Source of the DNA: Candidatus Gottesmanbacteria bacterium
Lineage (GTDB): Bacteria > Patescibacteriota > Microgenomatia > UBA10105 > UBA927
Assembly (NCBI GenBank): GCA_026396845.1
Contig: JAPLWC010000031.1
Location: 1-7,009, forward strand
Reading direction: 5' to 3'
Length of the DNA stretch: 7,009 bases
The translations under genes and the position numbers were made by a program. The notes below the pieces were generated by a model, which made no database searches, was not told the DNA's origin, and worked only from the letters and a program-made list of their open reading frames with translations. Shown here one piece after another: positions 1 to 4,060 of this stretch. Positions within the stretch are counted from its first letter, which is position 1. Each line of letters starts with the position of its first letter.

Positions 1-642
1 TATGTTCCCGGCGAGGGGACTCAGAGGAGCGCCGAGGTCTATGCTTCCAACGGGTTTATTTCTTTGGCTCCAGATTTTTTGGGATACGGCGGGAGCGATA
101 TGCCCTCTGCCGACGTGTTTGAAGAGCGTTTTGAAACGTATACCACCGCATTAAACCTGCTAGCCTCAGTGGGTTCGTTACCAATGGCAGATCCCGCGAA
201 TGTTGCGCTTTGGGGCCACAGCAACGGCGGACAAATAGCACTCACAGTATTGGAAATACTGGGGCGGCCGTTGCCGGCGGTGTTGTGGGCGCCGGTTTCC
301 AAACCGTTCCCGTATTCCATTTTGTACTACACCGATGACGCGGACGACCACGGGAAATTATTGCGCCGCGAATTGGCCACTTTTGAAAGTCAGTATGACG
401 TAGAACAGTATTCGCTGACCAATTATTTAAACCGCATTACGGGTCCGGTGCAGATTCACCAGGGTACGGCAGATGCCGCGGTGCCTCTTGTGTGGAGCGA
501 TACGCTTGCACAAACGTTGGAAGCAAGCAACAGTGCGGTGAGCTATTTTACCTATCAGCAGGCGAACCACAACATGCAGCCTTCTGCATGGAACTTCGTC
601 GTTTCCCGCGACATAATTTTCTTTGAAAATTATCTCCGTTAA
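1..642 (+). CDS. alpha/beta hydrolase, prolyl-oligopeptidase-like (5' end missing)
   Basis: The reading frame is open from base 1, so the gene begins outside the window and 213 residues are visible. An internal TTG at 64 is not a credible start, because the frame continues upstream with hydrolase-like sequence (YVPGEG..., then APDFLGYGGSD). The serine-hydrolase triad can be placed: nucleophile Ser74 in GHSNGG (base 220), Asp158 in HQGTADAAVP, and His190 in QANHNM, in the order and spacing of the alpha/beta-hydrolase fold. The GTAD..VP motif resembles S9-family and acyl-peptide-hydrolase-like enzymes, so a peptidase or esterase acting on small acyl or peptide substrates is likely; the substrate cannot be read. 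A signal peptide or membrane anchor would lie upstream of the window. The TAA stop (640-642) overlaps the stop of the convergent gene in TTAA. Confidence 0.85.
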   Translation, partial: YVPGEGTQRSAEVYASNGFISLAPDFLGYGGSDMPSADVFEERFETYTTALNLLASVGSLPMADPANVALWGHSNGGQIALTVLEILGRPLPAVLWAPVSKPFPYSILYYTDDADDHGKLLRRELATFESQYDVEQYSLTNYLNRITGPVQIHQGTADAAVPLVWSDTLAQTLEASNSAVSYFTYQQANHNMQPSAWNFVVSRDIIFFENYLR

Positions 643-1142
643 GGAGCCGGGAACAGGAATGTCGAACTGCAGGTTGAGGATGCGTTCAGATCGTCTTTGA
701 GTGCGACATCCACCACCGTCGGTACGTTTGGCGTCAGACTGATTGCCGGTGTTGTACACCGGAATGTACTGCCGCCGCGCTGAGGCTTATCAGTCAGCGG
801 ACTGGTGGTAGTTTGTGTCGCGACGAGTTTGTTGTCTACGGATACGGTAAACGTACAGTCAACTTTTTTTGCAGTAGAAAGATCACCGCCCTCTATTGAC
901 AGATAATATTTGGGGAACCCGACAACCGGATTGTAATACTGCGTATCACAGGCCAATTGAGTAATCGGGCCCGGCGTTGGCGTCGGGGTCGTTACACCAG
1001 CAACCGGCGTTGGCGTCGCGGCAGGTGTCGTCGATTTACCGCGGAGTAAATATCCCGCAACCACTATGGCAATCAGGACGATGAATCCGAGGATATAATA
1101 TTGTTTTGTTCCCATTGGTTGGGATTGTTCTTGGTTTTCCAT
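639..1142 (-). CDS. single-pass membrane protein with Pro/Thr linker and four-Cys outer domain, function unknown
   Basis: This 167-residue protein is not assigned to a family. It has a short polar N-terminus (1-15), one hydrophobic helix (about 16-33), a basic flank, and a Thr/Pro/Ala linker (about 37-60, TPTP-type repeats). A beta-rich domain of about 105 residues follows, with Cys65, Cys96, Cys129 and Cys158, which could form two disulfides outside the cell. The linker DNA contains a 15-bp direct repeat (971-985 and 1004-1018) offset by 33 bases, an in-frame expansion. The topology suggests a surface-displayed domain, perhaps Ig-like (inference). The ATG at 1142 is favoured because the membrane helix follows directly. 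No SD is visible, and a TTGCAA-N17-TATATT promoter ends only 9 bases upstream, so the mRNA may be almost leaderless. Confidence 0.75.
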   Translation of the reverse strand: MENQEQSQPMGTKQYYILGFIVLIAIVVAGYLLRGKSTTPAATPTPVAGVTTPTPTPGPITQLACDTQYYNPVVGFPKYYLSIEGGDLSTAKKVDCTFTVSVDNKLVATQTTTSPLTDKPQRGGSTFRCTTPAISLTPNVPTVVDVALKDDLNASSTCSSTFLFPAP

Positions 1143-1151
1143 ATACGTAGT

Positions 1152-1180
1152 AATATAAAAGTATTTTTGCGGAATTGCAA
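1152..1180 (-). promoter_or_regulatory. candidate sigma70-type promoter of the 639-1142 gene
   Basis: On the minus strand, TTGCAA (1180-1175) is followed after 17 bases by TATATT (1157-1152). The -10 has 5/6 and the -35 4/6 consensus matches. The expected start of transcription, near 1145, lies about 3 bases before the ATG. Confidence 0.5.
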
Positions 1181-1218
1181 TAGGGCAGTTTTCGCGGTCA
1201 TCATCTAATCTTCCTATT

Positions 1219-1227
1219 TGCTATAAT
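1219..1227 (+). promoter_or_regulatory. extended -10 promoter of tRNA-Tyr
   Basis: TGCTATAAT is a perfect extended -10 element (TGn + TATAAT at 1222-1227). No good -35 lies 17-18 bases upstream, as is common for extended -10 promoters. The expected start is near 1234, a few bases before the tRNA 5' end. It would also supply the two downstream coding genes. Confidence 0.65.
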
Positions 1228-1236
1228 ACGGGGTAC

Positions 1237-1321
1237 GTCAGGATGGCGGAGTGGACAATCGCAACAGTCTGTAAAACTGTCGCCCTAACAGGCTACCCAG
1301 GTTCGAATCCTGGTCCTGACA
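1237..1321 (+). tRNA. tRNA-Tyr(GUA)
   Basis: This is a complete class II cloverleaf. The acceptor stem is GTCAGGA/TCCTGAC with discriminator A1321. The D arm has a GCG/CGC stem and a GG in the loop. The anticodon stem is ACAGT/ACTGT with loop CTGTAAA, giving anticodon GTA at 1271-1273. A long variable arm with a GCC/GGC stem follows, as expected for bacterial tRNA-Tyr, then T-stem CCAGG/CCTGG with loop TTCGAAT. CCA is not encoded: the bases after the discriminator are CAT, immediately followed by the ATG of the next gene. Confidence 0.96.
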
Positions 1322-1324
1322 CAT

Positions 1325-1639
1325 ATGAAAGCATTTCTTATCGGTATTATATTTCTCGTTATTGTTGGCGTCGGCGCGTATGTGGGCCTGAAATATTTTT
1401 ATAAACCTACGGCCGGATCGCAGACTTTTAAAACAGCCGTCATTACCAAAACGGGGATTCTGCAGAAATCAACGATTGCTCAAAGCGATTTTACCCACGT
1501 CATTGTGAGTTCCGGCGCGTCTGTCGGTGTAGCGTCTTATACATTGAATCTGGATGACTATATCGGGAAAAACGTTTCCGTCACCGGCCAATTTTCCGGT
1601 GACACGCTGTACGCGGATTCGATTACTATTATTCCGTAA
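1325..1639 (+). CDS. small membrane-anchored protein, possible OB-fold-like domain
   Basis: This 104-residue protein has one N-terminal hydrophobic helix (about 3-23) and a beta-rich domain of about 70 residues. The stretch SYTLNLDDYIGKNVSVTGQF followed by DTLYADSITI resembles the end of a small OB-fold barrel (inference; no family is confirmed). It has no Cys and no obvious catalytic residues, and probably faces the outside. The ATG lies 3 bases after the discriminator of tRNA-Tyr, so there is no room for an SD and no separate promoter. The start is still convincing because MKAFLIGIIF opens directly into the helix and no good alternative lies nearby. It should be co-transcribed with the tRNA and with the ArsR-type gene starting 5 bases after its stop. 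Confidence 0.75.
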   Translation: MKAFLIGIIFLVIVGVGAYVGLKYFYKPTAGSQTFKTAVITKTGILQKSTIAQSDFTHVIVSSGASVGVASYTLNLDDYIGKNVSVTGQFSGDTLYADSITIIP

Positions 1640-1644
1640 CCTCT

Positions 1645-1992
1645 ATGCTGTCCCGAGTCAACTTGCATAATAAACTCAAACCATATGCCGGTAAGTTCCA
1701 TGCGATTGGGAATATAACACGGTTATCTATTCTGTATATACTGGCGCGGGAGCCTATGGAATTTGGCCGGATAGCCCATCGCCTCAAACTTCCGCCAAGT
1801 CTTCTCTCCCATCATCTCAAGCAGTTAGTGAGCGCTGGGTTAGTAACGAAGACCAAGGTCGGCAAGCTCGCGACGTATTACTTGTCAGAAGATGCGGTAA
1901 AAGAAATGAATACACTGCTCCGAAAATTTTTGAGCCCTTCCAGAGAATCGAACTCTGATCAGCGGTTTACAAAACCGTCGCTCGACCACTGA
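1645..1992 (+). CDS. ArsR-family winged-helix transcriptional regulator
   Basis: This 115-residue protein has the ArsR/SmtB-type winged helix over residues 20-85: GNITRLSILYIL for the first helices, then SLLSHHLKQLVSAGLV for the recognition region, and a KVGKLATYYLSE beta wing. There is no cysteine anywhere, so the classic ELCVCDL-type metal site is absent and the signal is unknown. The gene starts 5 bases after the stop of the membrane protein and is probably in the same transcript as tRNA-Tyr; no SD is evident. The natural domain seems to end near residue 96 (LLRKFL). Residues 97-115 come from the antisense strand of tRNA-Thr and end at TGA (1990-1992), so this Ser/Arg-rich tail is dictated by the tRNA gene rather than by regulator conservation. 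Confidence 0.85.
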   Translation: MLSRVNLHNKLKPYAGKFHAIGNITRLSILYILAREPMEFGRIAHRLKLPPSLLSHHLKQLVSAGLVTKTKVGKLATYYLSEDAVKEMNTLLRKFLSPSRESNSDQRFTKPSLDH

Positions 1993-2003
1993 GCTAGAAG
2001 GGC
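1933..2003 (-). tRNA. tRNA-Thr(UGU)
   Basis: This is a complete cloverleaf on the minus strand. The acceptor stem is GCCCTTC/GAAGGGC. T8 and A9 are followed by D-stem GCTC/GAGC with loop AGTGGTC. The anticodon arm is ACGGT/ACCGC with loop TTTGTAA and anticodon TGT at 1971-1969. The variable loop is TGAT, and the T-stem CAGAG/CTCTG carries loop TTCGATT. The discriminator is T, and CCA is not encoded. The outermost anticodon-stem pair (27-43) is an A/C mismatch. The last 60 bases of the ArsR-type CDS lie antisense to this gene. Confidence 0.95.
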
Positions 2004-2026
2004 ATATATTGTCACTCTCTACCTCT

Positions 2027-2069
2027 GACCCGCCTGCCAGCGCCTTCGGCGCAGCCGATGGCGGGCAGG
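2027..2069 (+). repeat. GC-rich palindromic repeat, copy A (intergenic)
   Basis: The outer arms CCTGCC (2033-2038) and GGCAGG (2064-2069) are inverted, with an inner GCGCC-TTC-GGCGC hairpin. The left end GACCCGCCTGCCA and the right end GCGGGCAGG recur, in inverted orientation and with a different middle, in copy B at 4184-4226 inside fmt. It lies in the expected 5' leader of tRNA-Thr. No T-run follows, so it is not a typical terminator. Confidence 0.7.
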
Positions 2070-2089
2070 GCTAAGGCGGCGTAAATCCA

Positions 2090-2119
2090 ATTATACTAAA
2101 CTATTACAGGGAACGGCAA
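2090..2119 (-). promoter_or_regulatory. candidate promoter of tRNA-Thr
   Basis: On the minus strand, TTGCCG (2119-2114) is followed after 18 bases by a perfect TATAAT (2095-2090). The expected start is near 2083, giving a leader of about 80 nt that contains palindromic repeat copy A before the tRNA begins at 2003. Confidence 0.6.
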
Positions 2120-2139
2120 TTCGCGGGGTTGTCAAGAGA

Positions 2140-2157
2140 CGAAAATTCTTATTTTCG
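2140..2157 (-). terminator. AT-rich hairpin downstream of the RNA candidate, possible weak terminator
   Basis: CGAAAAT and ATTTTCG form a perfect 7-bp stem with a 4-base loop, 13 bases beyond the closing stem of the RNA candidate. The tail TCTCTTG is only moderately T-rich, so termination is possible but not certain. Confidence 0.35.
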
Positions 2158-2170
2158 GTTCAATTATTTC

Positions 2171-2335
2171 GCCCGGTGGCCTTGAAGCATTTTTCCCGAT
2201 CTATTCAATCGGATGGACTGGCTTGATACCCACAGGTAGCATGCACTTAGTCCTGTCGCCCCGTAATAATTAAGGGGCTACCTCATTTGTGTTGAACTTG
2301 TAGAGAAAAATTAAACTTCAAGTTCCCACACGGGC
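2171..2335 (-). ncRNA. candidate structured RNA of about 165 nt, family not recognised
   Basis: The 5' end (2335 downwards) and the 3' end (to 2171) pair in one long interrupted stem: GCCCG/CGGGC (2335-2331 with 2175-2171), GTGG/CCAC (2329-2326 with 2179-2176) and CTTGAAG/CTTCAAG (2322-2316 with 2187-2181), 16 pairs in all. Inside lie AGGTAG/CTACCT enclosing a CCCC/GGGG hairpin, then CCGAT/ATCGG. GGACT in the first loop can pair with AGTCC beyond it, forming a possible pseudoknot. Alternative pairings also exist (GAACTTG/CAAGTTC, ACAGG/CCTGT), so the fold may switch. A TTGACA-N18-TACCAT promoter is placed to start transcription at the first base of the stem. The length and closed ends recall 6S-like RNAs, but I see no T-arm or tag frame for tmRNA, no RNase P core and no SRP tetraloop helix. 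Confidence 0.5.
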
Positions 2336-2341
2336 ATAATA

Positions 2342-2371
2342 ATGGTAGATCTGGAAAGAGGTGTTTGTCAA
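2342..2371 (-). promoter_or_regulatory. candidate promoter of the structured RNA
   Basis: On the minus strand, a perfect -35 TTGACA (2371-2366) is followed after 18 bases by TACCAT (2347-2342). Six bases beyond the -10, the first G of the long terminal stem begins at 2335. It is arranged back-to-back with a similar promoter on the plus strand, with 20 bases between the two -35 boxes. Confidence 0.55.
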
Positions 2372-2391
2372 GTAGATTCCATACATGCGTA

Positions 2392-2420
2392 TTGACAGAA
2401 ATGTGAAGCTAGGGTACCAT
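2392..2420 (+). promoter_or_regulatory. candidate promoter of the carbonic-anhydrase-like gene
   Basis: A perfect TTGACA (2392-2397) is followed after 17 bases by TACCAT (2415-2420), the same -10 hexamer as in the divergent promoter. The expected start near 2427 falls on the start region (ATG 2424, GTG 2427), which suggests a leaderless mRNA and argues against the earlier in-frame ATG at 2385. Confidence 0.45.
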
Positions 2421-2423
2421 TTC

Positions 2424-2804
2424 ATGGTGAAAAATGAAACATTGGGTTATTTGGGTCTGTGCATGGATCGTCGGTTCATAGAAGCAACTAGACAAGCATT
2501 TCAGCAAAAGACCGGTTTAGGCGACACCGCATTTTGGCAGGAATCCTGGCCGGGTGGTGCTGCCGTTGCCCATGATGAGGTGGGAGAGAATTATGCATAT
2601 ACACACGGAGCCCGAATATTTGGATGGCAGGCTCACGGGGATACGTGTGGAGGCCAACCAGGTGTTGCCAATGAAGATATTCAGCAAAGACTTGATGTGA
2701 TGATTGCACGAAAAGTAGAAAAATTTCCGGATGCTGCCCATTACCGGATATTCGTAACAGAAGGCGTCGTTTCTATAAGGGAAATTACTTCGGGAGGAAA
2801 ATAG
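2424..2804 (+). CDS. beta-carbonic-anhydrase-like protein
   Basis: Counting from the ATG at 2424, the protein has 126 residues. The frame also has an upstream ATG at 2385 (139 residues), but the best promoter lies between the two, so the shorter form is preferred; GTG at 2427 is also possible. CMDRRF provides the Cys-x-Asp-x-Arg motif of beta-carbonic anhydrases (Cys13, Asp15, Arg17), and AHGDTCG, 58 residues later, gives the second pair of zinc ligands (His71, Cys75). PGGAA lies between them. The distance matches the family, but the second motif is His-x3-Cys rather than the usual His-x2-Cys, and the protein is much shorter than typical enzymes (about 200). It could hydrate CO2 with zinc in the cytoplasm, or be a non-catalytic zinc-binding relative. 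Its TAG overlaps the M50 gene tail-to-tail by 20 bases. Confidence 0.7.
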   Translation: MVKNETLGYLGLCMDRRFIEATRQAFQQKTGLGDTAFWQESWPGGAAVAHDEVGENYAYTHGARIFGWQAHGDTCGGQPGVANEDIQQRLDVMIARKVEKFPDAAHYRIFVTEGVVSIREITSGGK

Positions 2805-3426
2805 TTAGGAAGAAATTGATGACTGGCGAGATGATGCGCTGGATCGGGGCTACCCCGCCGAATATAGGGAAGAGAAGAAAGATAAGGAAAATAATACCGA
2901 AGCGCTCGAGCTCATGCCATTCGTGCGCTTGAGCCTCCGGAAGTATCCCTTCAACGATTTTAAACCCGTCCAGTGGGTGAATGGGAACGAGATTAAAAAT
3001 GCCCAGCATCACATTCATGACGATAATTTGTTGCAGTAGAGCGCCCGCGACCATGATGACCAGAGACCCGGGGGCCGGGATTCGAAAAATAAGTTGCAAC
3101 AGAATGGAACACATCGCAGTCATGAGCATATTGGATACCGGTCCGGCGATGGAGATAAGCGCACCGTCGCGGCGGGGATTTCTTAGGTTAAACGGATCAA
3201 ACTGCACGGGTTTTCCCCAGCCGAATCGTACGAGGATTAATAGGATCGTTCCTATAGGGTCCAGGTGAGCCAGCGGATTGAGAGTCAACCTGCCCTGCAG
3301 GCGCGGTGTAGGGTCTCCCAGACGCTCTGCAGCCCACGCATGGGAGAATTCATGGATATCGATGGCTACAATAAGCGCCACTAAGCTAAAAATGAAATCC
3401 AGGAGGTTGAAAGACGCACCAAACAT
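2785..3426 (-). CDS. site-2 protease family (M50) membrane metalloprotease
   Basis: This 213-residue polytopic membrane protein carries the M50 zinc site: HEFSH at 25-29 (ligands His25, His29; catalytic Glu26) within the first membrane helix, and NLVPIHPLDG at 145-154, in which Asp153 is the third ligand. SIAGPVSN (92-99) and GRLTLNPLAHLDPIGT (45-60) are also typical of the short YwhC-like branch without a PDZ domain. It would cleave substrates within the membrane; the substrate is unknown. The ATG at 3426 is preceded immediately by a palindrome containing TATACT, so the mRNA probably begins at or next to the start codon. The stop TAA lies inside the 3' end of the convergent carbonic-anhydrase-like gene. 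The length is normal for this branch and all key residues are present. Confidence 0.93.
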   Translation of the reverse strand: MFGASFNLLDFIFSLVALIVAIDIHEFSHAWAAERLGDPTPRLQGRLTLNPLAHLDPIGTILLILVRFGWGKPVQFDPFNLRNPRRDGALISIAGPVSNMLMTAMCSILLQLIFRIPAPGSLVIMVAGALLQQIIVMNVMLGIFNLVPIHPLDGFKIVEGILPEAQAHEWHELERFGIIFLIFLLFPIFGGVAPIQRIISPVINFFLTIFLPK

Positions 3427-3443
3427 ATGGTATAGTATACCAT
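3427..3443. promoter_or_regulatory. perfect palindrome at the M50/rpmB divergent start, candidate operator with M50 -10
   Basis: ATGGTATA and TATACCAT flank a single central base, a perfect 8+8 inverted repeat directly touching the M50 ATG. On the minus strand it includes TATACT (3439-3434), a 5/6 match to -10, with TTATAA 17 bases further upstream as a weak -35. A dimeric regulator bound here would block the M50 promoter and sit beside the rpmB side. Which regulator is unknown. Confidence 0.5.
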
Positions 3444-3454
3444 CCCTTCGGGGA

Positions 3455-3523
3455 ATTTATAATTTCTAATTTAAAATTTTAAATTAAATAAAAATTAAAA
3501 AATTGAGAAATAAAAATTAAGTT
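3455..3523. repeat. AT-rich low-complexity spacer (AATTT/TAAAA units)
   Basis: This tract of nearly pure A and T forms the upstream region of rpmB. It shares the word AAATTAGAAATTA (read on the minus strand) with the AT-rich stretch inside the O-antigen-ligase gene at 6367-6427. It holds no SD for rpmB. Confidence 0.6.
3458..3463 (+). promoter_or_regulatory. possible -10 box for rpmB
   Basis: A perfect TATAAT lies 61 bases before the rpmB ATG. No convincing -35 exists at 16-18 bases, and the surrounding tract is almost pure A+T, so chance occurrence is a real possibility. Confidence 0.3.
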
Positions 3524-3524
3524 T

Positions 3525-3761
3525 ATGGCATATCAATGCGACATCTGTTCGAAAAAGACTCATGCAGGCCGGCAACACACCCATCACACCGGGGTCGCCG
3601 GCGGACAGTGGAAAAAGCGTGCACAAACCACGTTTCGGTCGTTCGCACCGAATTTGCACTATGTCACCATGACAATTGACGGAGTCGCGACGCGTGTACG
3701 TGCGTGTACCAACTGTATTAAACGCGTGCGTTTTGACTTCAAGAAAGCTTCAACAGTCTAA
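3525..3761 (+). CDS. rpmB: 50S ribosomal protein bL28
   Basis: This 78-residue protein of the large ribosomal subunit has the typical bL28 length. It opens with MAYQCDICSKK and contains RSFAPNLHYV (39-47), the conserved F.PNL.. core, and ends in RVRACTNCIKRVRF. Two CxxC pairs (Cys5/Cys8 and Cys61/Cys64) indicate a zinc-binding form. The ATG at 3525 follows an A/T-only leader without SD. The gene stands alone: the M50 gene diverges from it, and the small Cys-rich gene converges on it, sharing the stop in CTAA (3758-3761). Confidence 0.95.
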   Translation: MAYQCDICSKKTHAGRQHTHHTGVAGGQWKKRAQTTFRSFAPNLHYVTMTIDGVATRVRACTNCIKRVRFDFKKASTV

Positions 3762-4018
3762 GGATTACAGAAGAACGCCAAACATCCGGTAGTCGCATCC
3801 CGTTTATATACCCATCCGGTGGAGCAATCTTCTGCACGCGGAAGCGTGATCTGGGGGCACGCGAGTCCTGCGCGTGATCGGACGTCAAGTGTGAGGCGGC
3901 TCATGGCGGATAAGACGACAACCAAAAGAATAAATGCGAGCGTCAGAAAAATAATAAAATTCCACGACCTGAGATCGTTTTTTCGAAGAGTCCCCGCACG
4001 CACGTTTCTTTTGGCCAT
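3758..4018 (-). CDS. small membrane-anchored Cys-rich protein, function unknown
   Basis: This 86-residue protein has a basic N-terminus (1-19), one hydrophobic helix (about 20-40) and an outer domain of about 35 residues with four cysteines (Cys54, Cys65, Cys79, Cys84) in the pattern ACP...EDC..GW.YKRD..GC.AFFC. This suggests a small disulfide-knotted module. No family is claimed. It is the last gene of the operon, 42 bases after the fmt stop, and unlike its neighbours it has a strong SD (AGGAGG, spacing 4), so it is probably translated independently and perhaps well expressed. Its TAG overlaps the rpmB TAA in CTAA. The SD, membrane helix and Cys spacing support a real gene despite its size. 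Confidence 0.72.
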   Translation of the reverse strand: MAKRNVRAGTLRKNDLRSWNFIIFLTLAFILLVVVLSAMSRLTLDVRSRAGLACPQITLPRAEDCSTGWVYKRDATTGCLAFFCNP

Positions 4019-4022
4019 ATTG

Positions 4023-4028
4023 CCTCCT
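4023..4028 (-). promoter_or_regulatory. strong Shine-Dalgarno site of the small Cys-rich gene
   Basis: AGGAGG on the minus strand lies 4 bases before the ATG at 4018. It is the only textbook SD at usable spacing among the starts in this window, which fixes this start and contrasts with the SD-less neighbours. Confidence 0.7.
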
Positions 4029-4060
4029 TATTCTTACCGTAGTGAAGCGGCAGATGTCTG

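Noticed and set aside
64..66. TTG as the start of the hydrolase gene
   Set aside because: The frame stays open to base 1 with family-like residues and would otherwise lack the N-terminal half of the fold.
971..1018. 15-bp direct repeat as a mobile-element or attachment site
   Set aside because: The copies are 33 bases apart and in frame within a Thr/Pro linker, which is ordinary linker expansion.
2027..2069. Palindromic repeat A as a rho-independent terminator of the ArsR-type transcript
   Set aside because: The stem is strong but no T-run follows on either strand at the right place, and the same element occurs inside a coding gene.
2130..2135. Minus-strand TTGACA as the -35 of the tRNA-Thr promoter
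   Set aside because: It is 34 bases from the TATAAT and 21 from TGTAAT, too far for either; TTGCCG at 18 bases fits better.
2171..2335. tmRNA identity for the structured RNA, suggested by GACTAAG...ATG resembling the 3' region of tmRNA
   Set aside because: No T-arm (GTTCRA-type loop with stem), no tRNA-like acceptor next to it and no tag reading frame could be found.
2981..3268. Plus-strand frame of 95 residues inside the M50 region
   Set aside because: It is a shadow of the M50 gene, whose zinc motifs are intact on the other strand.
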